Assembly: GCA_023446675.1 (NCBI GenBank)
Contig: JAEXPO010000411.1
Location: 1 to 6,312 of the forward strand
Reading direction: 5' to 3'
Source: Bacillota bacterium
Lineage (GTDB): Bacteria > Bacillota > Clostridia > DSM-8532
DNA length: 6,312 nucleotides
Both the position numbers and the translations under genes were made by a program. Positions 1-5,833 of this stretch are shown piece by piece. Position 1 is the stretch's first letter; every line of letters begins with the position of its first letter. The notes beneath the pieces are model-generated. The model ran no database searches. It worked only from the letters and a program-made list of their open reading frames with translations, and was not told the origin of the DNA.

Positions 1-1041
1 GCCTTGAAGCTCTGTCCCCACATGCTTCTGGTTCCGCCGGATCACGACTATTATTCAGCCATGTCCAGACAGGTTATGGCTTTATTATCGGACTATTCGC
101 CCCTTCTTGAACAAAACAGCATTGATGAAGCCTGGCTGGATATGACCGGCTCCGATAACCTTTTAGGAAGCCCCCTCAAGGTAGCCTCCCGCATCATGGA
201 GGAAATCCGGAGCAATTTAGGACTTTTTTGCTCCATAGGGATTGCAGAGAGTAAGTTTATTTCCAAAATGGCTTCTGAAATGAAAAAACCCATGGGTATT
301 ACGGCCTTGTGGAACCGGGACATTCCATACAAGCTTTGGCCTCTTCCGGTACGCTCCATGTACGGCGTAGGCGGGAAAACCGCTGAAAAGCTGGGCCGTC
401 TGGGAATTGAGACCATTGGACAGCTTGCTGCCTTTTCCCGTGAGAAGCTCATTGAAAGCCTGGGGAAGGCCGGCGAAGAGCTTCACGATCATGCCAACGG
501 CCTGGATCCCAGTCCCGTAAGCCCTCACAGGGAGGGAGAAATGAAATCGGTGGGGCGCTCGGTAACTCTTCCGGAGGATATTACGGATCCTGCCCAGGCC
601 CGGCTTATCCTTTTGGAGCTGTCCGACGATATCGGAACCACTGCCCGAAGCCATGGCAAAAAAGGGCGTACGGTTCAGATAACCCTGAAATACGCCGATT
701 TTAAGGTGGTTACACGACAAACCACCGTCCCGCCTACCTGCACCTCCCGGGAAATCTATGAAGCAGGTTGGGAGCTTTTAAAGCGTCATTGGAACCGGCA
801 TCGGGCCGTGCGACTTATCGGCATCACCCTCTCCGGCTTTGAGGAGGAGGGCGAGGTGCAGCAATTAAGCCTTTTTGACTTTGGGAGCGTGGAAAACGCC
901 CCGGAGGCGAGGGGGAAGAAAAAGCTTGAGGAGCTGGACCGGGCGCTTGACGAAATACGAAGCCGCCATGGCTATGACAGCATCAACCGGGCCGTTCTTT
1001 TTAAAAAAAAGGCTTCTCCTCCCCCCGACAAACAGCATTAG
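1..1041 (+). CDS. dinB: DNA polymerase IV (Y-family translesion polymerase), 5' end cut by window edge
   Basis: Low-fidelity, non-processive polymerase that copies past damaged template bases. Numbering from the TTG codon at position 4, about 345 residues are visible. The signature SIDEAWLD lies at residues 39-46 and contains the catalytic acidic pair D41/E42. It is followed by the palm segment SIGIAESKFISKMAS, where the usual Asn of the AxNKxLAK motif is replaced (AESK). A helix-hairpin-helix (YGVGGKTAEKLGRLGIETIG) and the little-finger domain (SVGRSVTLPEDI, then GKKGRTVQITLKYADF) come next. QLSLF, encoded at 862-876, fits the beta-clamp binding motif expected near the C-terminus. The family is usually about 350-420 residues, so roughly 60-70 N-terminal residues, including the first catalytic Asp, lie outside the window; the TTG is not taken as the start. 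The gene ends with TAG and faces the nitroreductase operon convergently. Family assignment is secure. PolIV/DinB is preferred over a UmuC-type enzyme from motif style and length. Confidence 0.95.
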   Translation, partial: ALKLCPHMLLVPPDHDYYSAMSRQVMALLSDYSPLLEQNSIDEAWLDMTGSDNLLGSPLKVASRIMEEIRSNLGLFCSIGIAESKFISKMASEMKKPMGITALWNRDIPYKLWPLPVRSMYGVGGKTAEKLGRLGIETIGQLAAFSREKLIESLGKAGEELHDHANGLDPSPVSPHREGEMKSVGRSVTLPEDITDPAQARLILLELSDDIGTTARSHGKKGRTVQITLKYADFKVVTRQTTVPPTCTSREIYEAGWELLKRHWNRHRAVRLIGITLSGFEEEGEVQQLSLFDFGSVENAPEARGKKKLEELDRALDEIRSRHGYDSINRAVLFKKKASPPPDKQH

Positions 1042-1053
1042 TACCTTATAACT

Positions 1054-1092
1054 AAAAAGCACGGATAAAAACAAGTCATTTCATCCGTGCTT
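1054..1092 (-). terminator. Rho-independent terminator of the minus-strand operon
   Basis: A perfect 10-bp inverted repeat (AAGCACGGAT at 1057-1066 with ATCCGTGCTT at 1083-1092) encloses a 16-nt loop. Read on the minus strand, the stem is followed directly by a T-rich run (CTTTTTAG), so it suits transcription coming out of the nitroreductase gene. On the plus strand the 3' flank (TTCATATC) is a poor U-tract, so it would serve dinB only weakly, although the dinB stop codon is just 15 nt before the stem. Confidence 0.8.
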
Positions 1093-1102
1093 CATATCAG
1101 TT

Positions 1103-1131
1103 GAGCTGCGGGCATAACCCGCTTCAGGCTC
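1103..1131 (-). other. GC-rich hairpin just after the nitroreductase stop codon
   Basis: The inner stem is GCGGG (1108-1112) with CCCGC (1118-1122) around a 5-nt loop. An outer GAGC/GCTC pairing (1103-1106 with 1128-1131) flanks it with unpaired bases on each side. It lies 4 nt beyond the minus-strand stop codon and upstream, in that direction, of the terminator at 1054-1092. It has no T-tract, so it may protect the mRNA 3' end or slow polymerase rather than terminate. The structure is seen in sequence; the role is a guess. Confidence 0.4.
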
Positions 1132-1135
1132 TTTA

Positions 1136-1972
1136 TCAGTGTGGGACATAGGTAATGATGTATTCCGTAAGCTCCGGCAGTGCCAGACCGGGGTTTTCAT
1201 CGGACCAGCTTCCCGAAAGGCCCGCTTCTTTGGCAGCCAGCTCAAAATGGCACATGGCAATGCCTATATCCAGCCGCTGGATGTCAAACTCCATCATTTT
1301 CCCATACCCCTTGGTACGGCACACATAGAAATGATAACGTTCCCCGTCCTTCACCACGCGCCAGGGCTGCTTATTGGAAGCGGAAGGGCCGATACGGACC
1401 ATTTCCAGAGCCTCTTTAAAGGTACCGGCTGCTTCGGGATCCAGGGGTGTTTCAAAGCTTTTATCAAAAAACAGCTCCTGAAAGCTCTTTCTGTTGCGGG
1501 CACCCACGTATTTAACCATGAGGCTTTCCAGAAGACTTCGCTTGTCGGCTGAAAACCCTACGGGAGTTATGGCGGGCAGCTCCTCCGACGCCTTTAAATT
1601 AAGCGCCTTGGCAAATTCTCCTCTTTTAAAGGTACCTCCCAGCCAGCAGGTTCCAAGCCCCAGTGAAGTGGCATACAGGATGATTTCTTCCAATGCGTAG
1701 CCCAGATTTTCCTCATAGCGGGGCTTTTTCTCCACTGCCACACACAGAAAGGTTGTAGCGCCTTTAATAACTCCGTAGGTTCCAAGCTTTACATCCTCTT
1801 CCTTCTTATCCGTGTCCACCAGAGCAAAGCGAACCGGCAGGCCAAACGGCCCCTGATTGTCCTTAAAGCTGTTCTCAAGCTTATGCCTGAGCTCCCCTGC
1901 AAGGGCTTCTTTCCGGTAGGTGCGCATGGACTGTCTTAATTCCATGGCTTTTCTGACATTTAAAATAGCCAT
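1136..1972 (-). CDS. Nitroreductase family protein, TM1586-type (FMN-dependent oxidoreductase)
   Basis: Predicted cytoplasmic flavoprotein of 278 residues, reducing an unknown substrate with NAD(P)H through bound FMN. It has the N-terminal nitroreductase signature RQSMRTY (residues 13-19), whose basic residues contact FMN phosphate in the family. GLGTCWLGGTF is at 105-115, and GPSASNKQPWRVV at 195-207 is the second-half motif typical of the TM1586-like nitroreductases. Length and two-part arrangement fit that family rather than the shorter (about 170-220 aa) NfsB/NfnB type. The ATG is preceded by AGGGAGG (1980-1986) with 7 nt spacing. It is the last gene of a three-gene minus-strand operon, 40 nt after the aldo/keto reductase, and is followed by a terminator. 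The substrate is unknown: members of this superfamily reduce nitro compounds, quinones, flavins or enones, and nothing here chooses among them. Confidence 0.9.
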   Translation of the reverse strand: MAILNVRKAMELRQSMRTYRKEALAGELRHKLENSFKDNQGPFGLPVRFALVDTDKKEEDVKLGTYGVIKGATTFLCVAVEKKPRYEENLGYALEEIILYATSLGLGTCWLGGTFKRGEFAKALNLKASEELPAITPVGFSADKRSLLESLMVKYVGARNRKSFQELFFDKSFETPLDPEAAGTFKEALEMVRIGPSASNKQPWRVVKDGERYHFYVCRTKGYGKMMEFDIQRLDIGIAMCHFELAAKEAGLSGSWSDENPGLALPELTEYIITYVPH

Positions 1973-2012
1973 AGCCTAACCTCCCTTTTTTATTTAATAT
2001 TTAAAAGCTATT

Positions 2013-3203
2013 TCATTTTACTCTCATAATCCGTCTTACCACTCCCACCAGGGGCTTGTATAAAAAGCCCTCCATGGTTCGAGCCACATTTTTAAGCTCT
2101 TTTCGGATAGGAATGTTCTGCGGACAGTGGCTTTCGCATTTGCCGCACTCAATGCACCGGGAGGCCACCGCCGGTTTTGCAGAAAGGGCGCCCAGGGATT
2201 GAAAATACCTTAGCCTGGCCGTCCCGTCCGACATAAGAAACTTGTCATTGTAGCTTGAAAAGCAGCCGGGAATATCCACTCCCGCGGGACATGGCATGCA
2301 ATAACCGCAGGCCGTACAGGGCACCTTGGTCTTTTCCAGCATCACAGCCTTTACCCTCTCAAAAACCTCCAGCTCCTTCCCGGTAAGGGAACCGGGCTCC
2401 ATATCCCCTGCTATCCTCAGGTTTTCCTCCAGCTGGGCCTCGTCACTCATACCCGAAAGCACCACCGTCACTGACGGATGATTCCATATCCAGCGAAGAG
2501 CCCATTCAGCCGGACTCCAACGGCTGTTTTGATCCTTGAAGGCTTTTACCACTTCCCCGGGAAGATGAGTTACCAGCTTTCCTCCCCGCAGGGGCTCCAT
2601 AATAATGACTGGAAGCCCCTTTGAGGCCGCCGCCTCCAGGCCCTCCCGGGTGGCTTGATTGTTTTCGTCAAGGTAATTATACTGAATTTGGCAAAAATCC
2701 CATGGGTAGGCATTTAAGATGAGCAGAAAATCCTGCTTTCCCCCATGAAAGGAAAAGCCGATGTTTTTTATAACCCCTTTGCTTTTCAGTTCCTCCAGCC
2801 ATGTCATAACGCCGAGGTTTACCATTCTGTCAAACATGGCCTTATCCGTAAGCATGTGGAGAAGGTAATAATCAATATAATCGGTTTTAAGCTTCCTGAG
2901 CTGATTTTCAAGAATTTTCCGGGCGCCCTCCAGCTTGGAAACCATATAGGGAGGAAGCTTGGTGGCTATTTTGACCTTCTCCCTGTATCCCCCATCCAAA
3001 GCGGTTCCCAAAAGGGATTCGCTCTTGCCCCCATGGTAAATGTAGGCGGTGTCAAAATAATTAATGCCCTGTTCTATGGCCTTTCGTATCATGGCAACCG
3101 AACGGGGCTCGTCAATGGACCCTCCCCTGGTGGGAAAGCGCATGCAGCCAAAGCCTAAAATAGACAGCTCATCGTTGTTTTTTGCGTTTAGCCGTGTTTT
3201 CAT
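2013..3203 (-). CDS. Aldo/keto reductase with C-terminal two-cluster 4Fe-4S ferredoxin-like domain
   Basis: Predicted soluble oxidoreductase of 396 residues. Residues 1 to about 280 form the TIM-barrel aldo/keto reductase domain. The catalytic tetrad is visible as D51, Y56, K82 and H116 (contexts YFDTAYIYHGG, IATKLP, YYLLHML), as expected for NADPH-dependent carbonyl reduction. The C-terminal domain has two cysteine groups: CTACGYCMPCPAGVDIP (C296, C299, C302, C305) and CIECGKCESHCPQNIP (C350, C353, C356, C360), with an extra C314. This matches the known anaerobe family of Fe-S aldo/keto reductases. A GTG lies two codons upstream (3209), but the AAGGAG at 3209-3214 sits 5 nt before the ATG at 3203 and overlaps the GTG, so the ATG is chosen. 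Its start lies 12 nt after the radical SAM stop, implying translational coupling. Substrate and electron partner are unknown; exchange of electrons between the barrel and a redox partner through the clusters is inferred. Confidence 0.93.
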   Translation of the reverse strand: MKTRLNAKNNDELSILGFGCMRFPTRGGSIDEPRSVAMIRKAIEQGINYFDTAYIYHGGKSESLLGTALDGGYREKVKIATKLPPYMVSKLEGARKILENQLRKLKTDYIDYYLLHMLTDKAMFDRMVNLGVMTWLEELKSKGVIKNIGFSFHGGKQDFLLILNAYPWDFCQIQYNYLDENNQATREGLEAAASKGLPVIIMEPLRGGKLVTHLPGEVVKAFKDQNSRWSPAEWALRWIWNHPSVTVVLSGMSDEAQLEENLRIAGDMEPGSLTGKELEVFERVKAVMLEKTKVPCTACGYCMPCPAGVDIPGCFSSYNDKFLMSDGTARLRYFQSLGALSAKPAVASRCIECGKCESHCPQNIPIRKELKNVARTMEGFLYKPLVGVVRRIMRVK

Positions 3204-3215
3204 TGTCACTCCTTC

Positions 3216-4316
3216 TCAACCCACCGGTTCCTCACAGGCCAGTTGACGTATTTCTTTTTTGTCAAAGAGGGCACAGCCCCCCTTATGATCAAGTTCAAGA
3301 TAGCCTTCCTTTTTAAGTGCCTCAAAGAGAGGGGAATGCATAATCTCAAGGAGGGTCGCATTCCTGATGTTTTTGTCCGAATAAGGCGCAAAGGGGCAAG
3401 GCTCGGCACTTCCGGAGGCCGTAATGTGAAAAAAGCCTCTGCCTGCCGCAAGGCAGCCTCCCGACAGCTTTTCATCGCCGGGAAAGCTTATAAATAACAT
3501 TTTATCATATTTCTCCCTGGCTTTTGCAATGCCCTTGTCAAGAAGCTCTCTTTCCTGTTCCCCCGGCGCCAGCTCCGCGCTTTTCCCGTCGGCAGGAACA
3601 TATTCCACATAAAAAACGATCCTGCAGCCCATATGGCTAAGATATTCCAAAAAGGCTTCTTCCAGTACCTTCCCGGTATTTTGAGCCGTTACGGTGAGAG
3701 AAACGCCGTACATCATGCCGTATTCATTAAACTTTTCCATGGAGGCATGGGCTTTTTTATAAGTACCGGCACCTCTTCTGGCATCGGTGTCCGTTTCGTT
3801 TCCTTCCAGGCTCACCACCGGCACCATATTTCTATGTCGGTCAAAAAAAGCGAAATAGGCATCATCAAAAAGGGTACCATTGGTAAATACGGGAAATAAG
3901 ATATCTTTATGAGCGGAGGCCTTTTCAAGGATATTCCTGTTGAAAAGCGGTTCACCGCCCGCCAGCAGTATAAAGCTTATTCCAAGGCCTTCAGCTTCCG
4001 TAAACAGGCGATCCCATTCCTCAGGCTTCAGAAGGTCCTCTTTTTTGTTCTCCGAGCAGCCTCCCCCAGCCCTGGAATAACATCCCTGGCAAAAAAGATT
4101 GCATCGGGTTTCAATACTGGCTATGAGAAAGGCAGGAACATGCTCCCCTTTTTTCTCCCAGCTCCGCCGTATTTTAGCCGCTTTGGCACAGCTAACACTA
4201 TAGTGCAGAAGAAAAGCACGGGTTCCATTGTTTCCCCCGGAGGCTCTCAGCGCTCCTTTTACAATTTGGCGAACCCCCTCGGACAAATAGGCCTCCAAAT
4301 CCAGGGTATCGGACAT
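3216..4316 (-). CDS. Radical SAM enzyme with a C-terminal SPASM/twitch-like cysteine region
   Basis: Predicted cytoplasmic Fe-S enzyme of 366 residues that cleaves S-adenosylmethionine to a 5'-deoxyadenosyl radical. The cluster-binding motif CNLFCQGC (C72, C76, C79; CX3CX2C) follows the first barrel strand FLIASIETR. The SAM-binding motif GGEP is at 120-123. C288 and C307 (GGCLAAGRG, then SGSAEPCPF, with the G-x4-C of SPASM-type domains) and C348 (GGCALF) suggest one auxiliary cluster. The dense CX2CX5CX3C part of a full SPASM domain is absent, so a twitch-like domain is more likely. An in-frame ATG 34 codons upstream (4418) exists, but the chosen ATG has GAGGAGG at 8 nt. It is first in an operon with the Fe-S aldo/keto reductase and nitroreductase. 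The reaction is unknown; a peptide-modifying role (common for SPASM proteins) is not supported because no precursor peptide is visible nearby. Confidence 0.9.
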   Translation of the reverse strand: MSDTLDLEAYLSEGVRQIVKGALRASGGNNGTRAFLLHYSVSCAKAAKIRRSWEKKGEHVPAFLIASIETRCNLFCQGCYSRAGGGCSENKKEDLLKPEEWDRLFTEAEGLGISFILLAGGEPLFNRNILEKASAHKDILFPVFTNGTLFDDAYFAFFDRHRNMVPVVSLEGNETDTDARRGAGTYKKAHASMEKFNEYGMMYGVSLTVTAQNTGKVLEEAFLEYLSHMGCRIVFYVEYVPADGKSAELAPGEQERELLDKGIAKAREKYDKMLFISFPGDEKLSGGCLAAGRGFFHITASGSAEPCPFAPYSDKNIRNATLLEIMHSPLFEALKKEGYLELDHKGGCALFDKKEIRQLACEEPVG

Positions 4317-4324
4317 GGGCAAAA

Positions 4325-4331
4325 CCTCCTC
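4325..4331 (-). promoter_or_regulatory. Ribosome binding site that decides the radical SAM start
   Basis: GAGGAGG on the minus strand lies 8 nt before the ATG at 4316, a near-perfect Shine-Dalgarno match. The upstream in-frame ATG at 4418 has only a weak AAGGG 5 nt before it. This site therefore favours the shorter protein beginning MSDTLDLEAY. Confidence 0.8.
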
Positions 4332-4469
4332 AATTGAAAAAGATGAATCCAATGTTTTGCTCTGATTATTGTACTTCAGGGCTTTTTGAATGTCTTTTAA
4401 AAACCATAAATTTAACATTCGGCCCTTAATGCAAGGAACATAGAGTTAAATTATATTTATTAATATTTA

Positions 4470-4497
4470 ATTTTATAAAATTTTATTCTTTTGTCAA
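4470..4497 (-). promoter_or_regulatory. Sigma-A-type promoter of the radical SAM operon
   Basis: On the minus strand, a perfect -35 TTGACA (4497-4492) is followed after 16 nt by TAAAAT (4475-4470), a 5/6 match to the -10 consensus, in a very AT-rich setting. The start would fall near 4463, giving a leader of about 145 nt to the ATG at 4316. The AT-rich block offers other -10-like hexamers, so the exact start is uncertain. Confidence 0.6.
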
Positions 4498-4511
4498 TGG
4501 CTTATTTTAGC

Positions 4512-4542
4512 TTGACTTTATTCCGGTAGTGAGATTTATAAT
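4512..4542 (+). promoter_or_regulatory. Sigma-A-type promoter of the SDR gene
   Basis: TTGACT (4512-4517, 5/6) and a perfect TATAAT (4537-4542) are separated by 19 nt. An overlapping TTTATA (4535-4540) would give the ideal 17 nt. Transcription would start near 4549, giving a leader of about 70 nt before the ATG at 4620. The long spacer of the best -10 could mean the promoter is weak or activator-dependent. Confidence 0.6.
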
Positions 4543-4619
4543 TGTGATAGGGTTTATAGACTAAGCTCTGTCCTGCTAAAGCTTGCCAAAAGAAAAATTT
4601 ATACAAAGGAGCCGTGTAA

Positions 4620-5639
4620 ATGAAAGTATTGTTTATCGGCGGAACCGGCACCATTAGCACAGCCATTTCCGCCCTGGCCGTAAAAAAAGGAATGGAATTG
4701 TATTTGCTCAACCGTGGCAACCGTTCGGAGTTTGCTCCCGAAGAAGCAAAAGTAATAACAGCCGATATTAATGATGCTCAAAGTGTGAAGGAAAGCATTA
4801 AAGACCTTACTTTTGATGTTATCGCCGATTTTATCGCTTTTTCCCCCGCACAGGTGGAACGGGATTATCAATTGTTCAAGGGTAAAACAGCCCAGTATAT
4901 TTTTATCAGCTCCGCATCCGCTTACCAAAAACCCCTTTCAAGCCCTTATATCACCGAGAGCACGCCCCTGTCCAATCCCTTCTGGCAGTATTCCCGTGAC
5001 AAAATTGCCTGCGAGGAATGGCTTATGGACAAATACCGGAAGGAAGGCTTTCCAGTAACCCTAATCAGGCCCAGCCACACCTATGGCAACACCTCCGTAC
5101 CGGTGGCCATACACGGAAACAACGGCAGTTTTTCTGTTATTGAGCGCATCCGTCAGGGGAAAAAGGTACTGGTTCACGGAGATGGCGGCACATTGTGGAC
5201 GCTAACCTATAACGAGGATTTTGCCAAGGCTTTTGTAGGCATCATGGGCAATACCCATGCCATCGGGGAGACTTACCAGATTACTTCCGATGAAAGCCTC
5301 ACCTGGAATCAGATATATGAAATAATCGGAGGCGCCCTGGGTGTTAAGCCCCAAATCGTCCACCTTCCTACCGATGTCCTCTGCCGGCTCAATCCGTCTT
5401 TCATCGGAGGCATTCAAGGCGACAAGGCCCATACGGTTATCTTTGACAATACAAAAATTAAACGTACCGTTCCGGGATTTGCAGCCGAAATCCGGTTTGA
5501 TCAGGGCGTACGCAAGGCCCTGAACTATATTTACAGCCATGAAGCCTGCCAGAAGCCGGATCCTTCCTTCGACAACTGGACCGACAGGGTTATCGAGGCC
5601 TATGAAAAGGCTGCTGAAGGACTGCCCTTGTGGGAATAA
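4620..5639 (+). CDS. NAD(P)-dependent epimerase/dehydratase-like protein (atypical extended SDR)
   Basis: Predicted cytoplasmic Rossmann-fold protein of 339 residues. The nucleotide-binding loop is GGTGTIS at residues 7-13, where Ser replaces the last Gly of the usual extended-SDR GxxGxxG. The second strand ends in NRGNR (31-35), and the basic residues there could favour NADP(H). The central Ser region is FISSASAY (95-102), the catalytic pair is Y124/K128 in YSRDK, and LIRPSHTYG (148-156) is the common extended-SDR segment after it. The C-terminal half (about 160-339) should form the substrate cap. AAAGGAG lies 8 nt before the ATG. It has its own promoter and terminator, so it is probably monocistronic. 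The family includes nucleotide-sugar epimerases and dehydratases, isoflavone-reductase-like proteins and RNA-binding relatives such as chloroplast CSP41. No sugar-biosynthesis neighbours are present, so a nucleotide-sugar substrate is not supported by context. Confidence 0.9.
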   Translation: MKVLFIGGTGTISTAISALAVKKGMELYLLNRGNRSEFAPEEAKVITADINDAQSVKESIKDLTFDVIADFIAFSPAQVERDYQLFKGKTAQYIFISSASAYQKPLSSPYITESTPLSNPFWQYSRDKIACEEWLMDKYRKEGFPVTLIRPSHTYGNTSVPVAIHGNNGSFSVIERIRQGKKVLVHGDGGTLWTLTYNEDFAKAFVGIMGNTHAIGETYQITSDESLTWNQIYEIIGGALGVKPQIVHLPTDVLCRLNPSFIGGIQGDKAHTVIFDNTKIKRTVPGFAAEIRFDQGVRKALNYIYSHEACQKPDPSFDNWTDRVIEAYEKAAEGLPLWE

Positions 5640-5656
5640 GTTTTTTTGTATGCTCC

Positions 5657-5687
5657 AAAGCAGCAGATTTTCTTCTGCTGCTTTTTT
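5657..5687 (+). terminator. Rho-independent terminator of the SDR gene
   Basis: An 11-bp perfect stem (5657-5667 with 5674-5684, core GCAGCAG/CTGCTGC) closes a 6-nt loop (TTTTCT) and runs into six T residues (5682-5687). It begins 17 nt after the TAA of the SDR gene. This separates the SDR transcript from the chemoreceptor gene, which must have its own promoter. Confidence 0.93.
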
Positions 5688-5715
5688 CATGGTGTCTTCA
5701 CAAAAGAGTGAAAGA

Positions 5716-5729
5716 TGTAAAGGTTTACA
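5716..5729. promoter_or_regulatory. 14-nt palindrome TGTAAAGGTTTACA, cre-like operator candidate
   Basis: TGTAAA and TTTACA are perfect inverted arms around GG. The sequence matches the CcpA catabolite-response consensus TGWAANCGNTNWCA at every defined position except the central C. It lies between the SDR terminator and the chemoreceptor gene and ends against an AGGAGGT. It could be a repressor or activator operator, or part of a promoter (TTTACA as a -35, or TAAA of a motility-sigma -35). Function is inferred from sequence shape only. Confidence 0.45.
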
Positions 5730-5745
5730 GGAGGTTTGACGATGG
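5718..5745 (+). promoter_or_regulatory. Possible SigD/sigma-28-type motility promoter for the chemoreceptor
   Basis: TAAA (5718-5721) followed after 16 nt by GACGATGG (5738-5745) resembles the motility sigma consensus TAAA-N15-GCCGATAA: a full -35 core and 5 of 8 at the -10, with a spacer one base long. Chemoreceptor genes are often under this sigma factor, which is the main contextual support. A sigma-A alternative is TTTACA (5724-5729) with TATTAG (5746-5751) at 16 nt. Neither is strong. Confidence 0.35.
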
Positions 5746-5833
5746 TATTAGTAATAATACCCATCCGCCTGACTGTATTGAACCGGCTTAAAACGGATTA
5801 CTGTTGGTCCGGTTTATACCTGCACGACGGCAG
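5741..5833 (+). ncRNA. Candidate structured leader RNA ahead of the chemoreceptor gene
   Basis: Three consecutive stem-loops can be drawn. Hairpin 1 pairs 5741-5750 with 5755-5765 (10 bp, one bulged C at 5760) and is capped by GUAA, a GNRA tetraloop. Hairpin 2 pairs 5775-5786 with 5809-5819 (11 bp including one G-U, one bulged T) and holds an inner AACGG/CUGUU helix with an AUUA loop. Hairpin 3 is CTGC/GCAG (5820-5823 with 5830-5833). They end 3 nt before the AGGAG that serves the receptor start. The pairings are seen in sequence. That they form a regulatory element is an inference; I cannot match them to a riboswitch family I know. If transcription starts near 5752, hairpin 1 would be lost. 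Confidence 0.35.

Larger units (their letters stand above)
4317..4619. other. Divergent intergenic region between the radical SAM operon and the SDR gene
   Basis: About 300 nt without a convincing gene. From the radical SAM side it holds that gene's ribosome binding site and a leader of roughly 145 nt, then a very AT-rich block (about 4440-4490), then two back-to-back promoters (4470-4497 minus, 4512-4542 plus), and a leader of about 70 nt ending in AAAGGAG (4605-4611), 8 nt before the SDR ATG. I see no terminator, attenuator or known riboswitch in either leader. Confidence 0.7.

Noticed and set aside
217..720. A 167-codon open frame on the minus strand opposite dinB
   Set aside because: It lies wholly antisense to a clearly conserved polymerase gene and its translation has no recognisable domain.
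2280..2320. Unusual CX2CX2CX2CP spacing of the first cluster motif in the aldo/keto reductase as a novelty
   Set aside because: The CxYCMPCPxGVDIP pattern is a recurrent feature of Fe-S aldo/keto reductases, so it is a family trait.
3201..3209. GTG at 3209 as the start of the aldo/keto reductase
   Set aside because: The Shine-Dalgarno AAGGAG overlaps this GTG, leaving no spacer, while the ATG at 3203 has a usable 5-nt spacing.
3909..4337. A 142-codon plus-strand open frame opposite the radical SAM gene
   Set aside because: It is antisense to the CX3CX2C and GGEP-encoding region, and its translation is low-complexity without a family signature.
4320..4463. A RiPP precursor peptide upstream of the radical SAM gene
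   Set aside because: The only short frames there (for example 13 codons from an ATG without a ribosome binding site) lack a leader/core pattern and any Shine-Dalgarno.
5202..5690. A 162-codon minus-strand open frame opposite the SDR gene, extending through the terminator
   Set aside because: It is a shadow of a well-supported coding region, and its start would lie beyond a strong terminator hairpin.
5738..5775. A fluoride (crcB) riboswitch, suggested by GACGATGG and CCGCCTGACTG
   Set aside because: The spacing and the expected CTGATGACTCC-type 3' segment do not fit, and the downstream gene is a chemoreceptor rather than a fluoride exporter.
5716..5833. A cyclic di-GMP-I (GEMM) riboswitch
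   Set aside because: The GNRA-capped stem followed by a second stem is suggestive, but the conserved GGGCAAAC-like and GACGCAAAGC segments are absent, so the class cannot be called.
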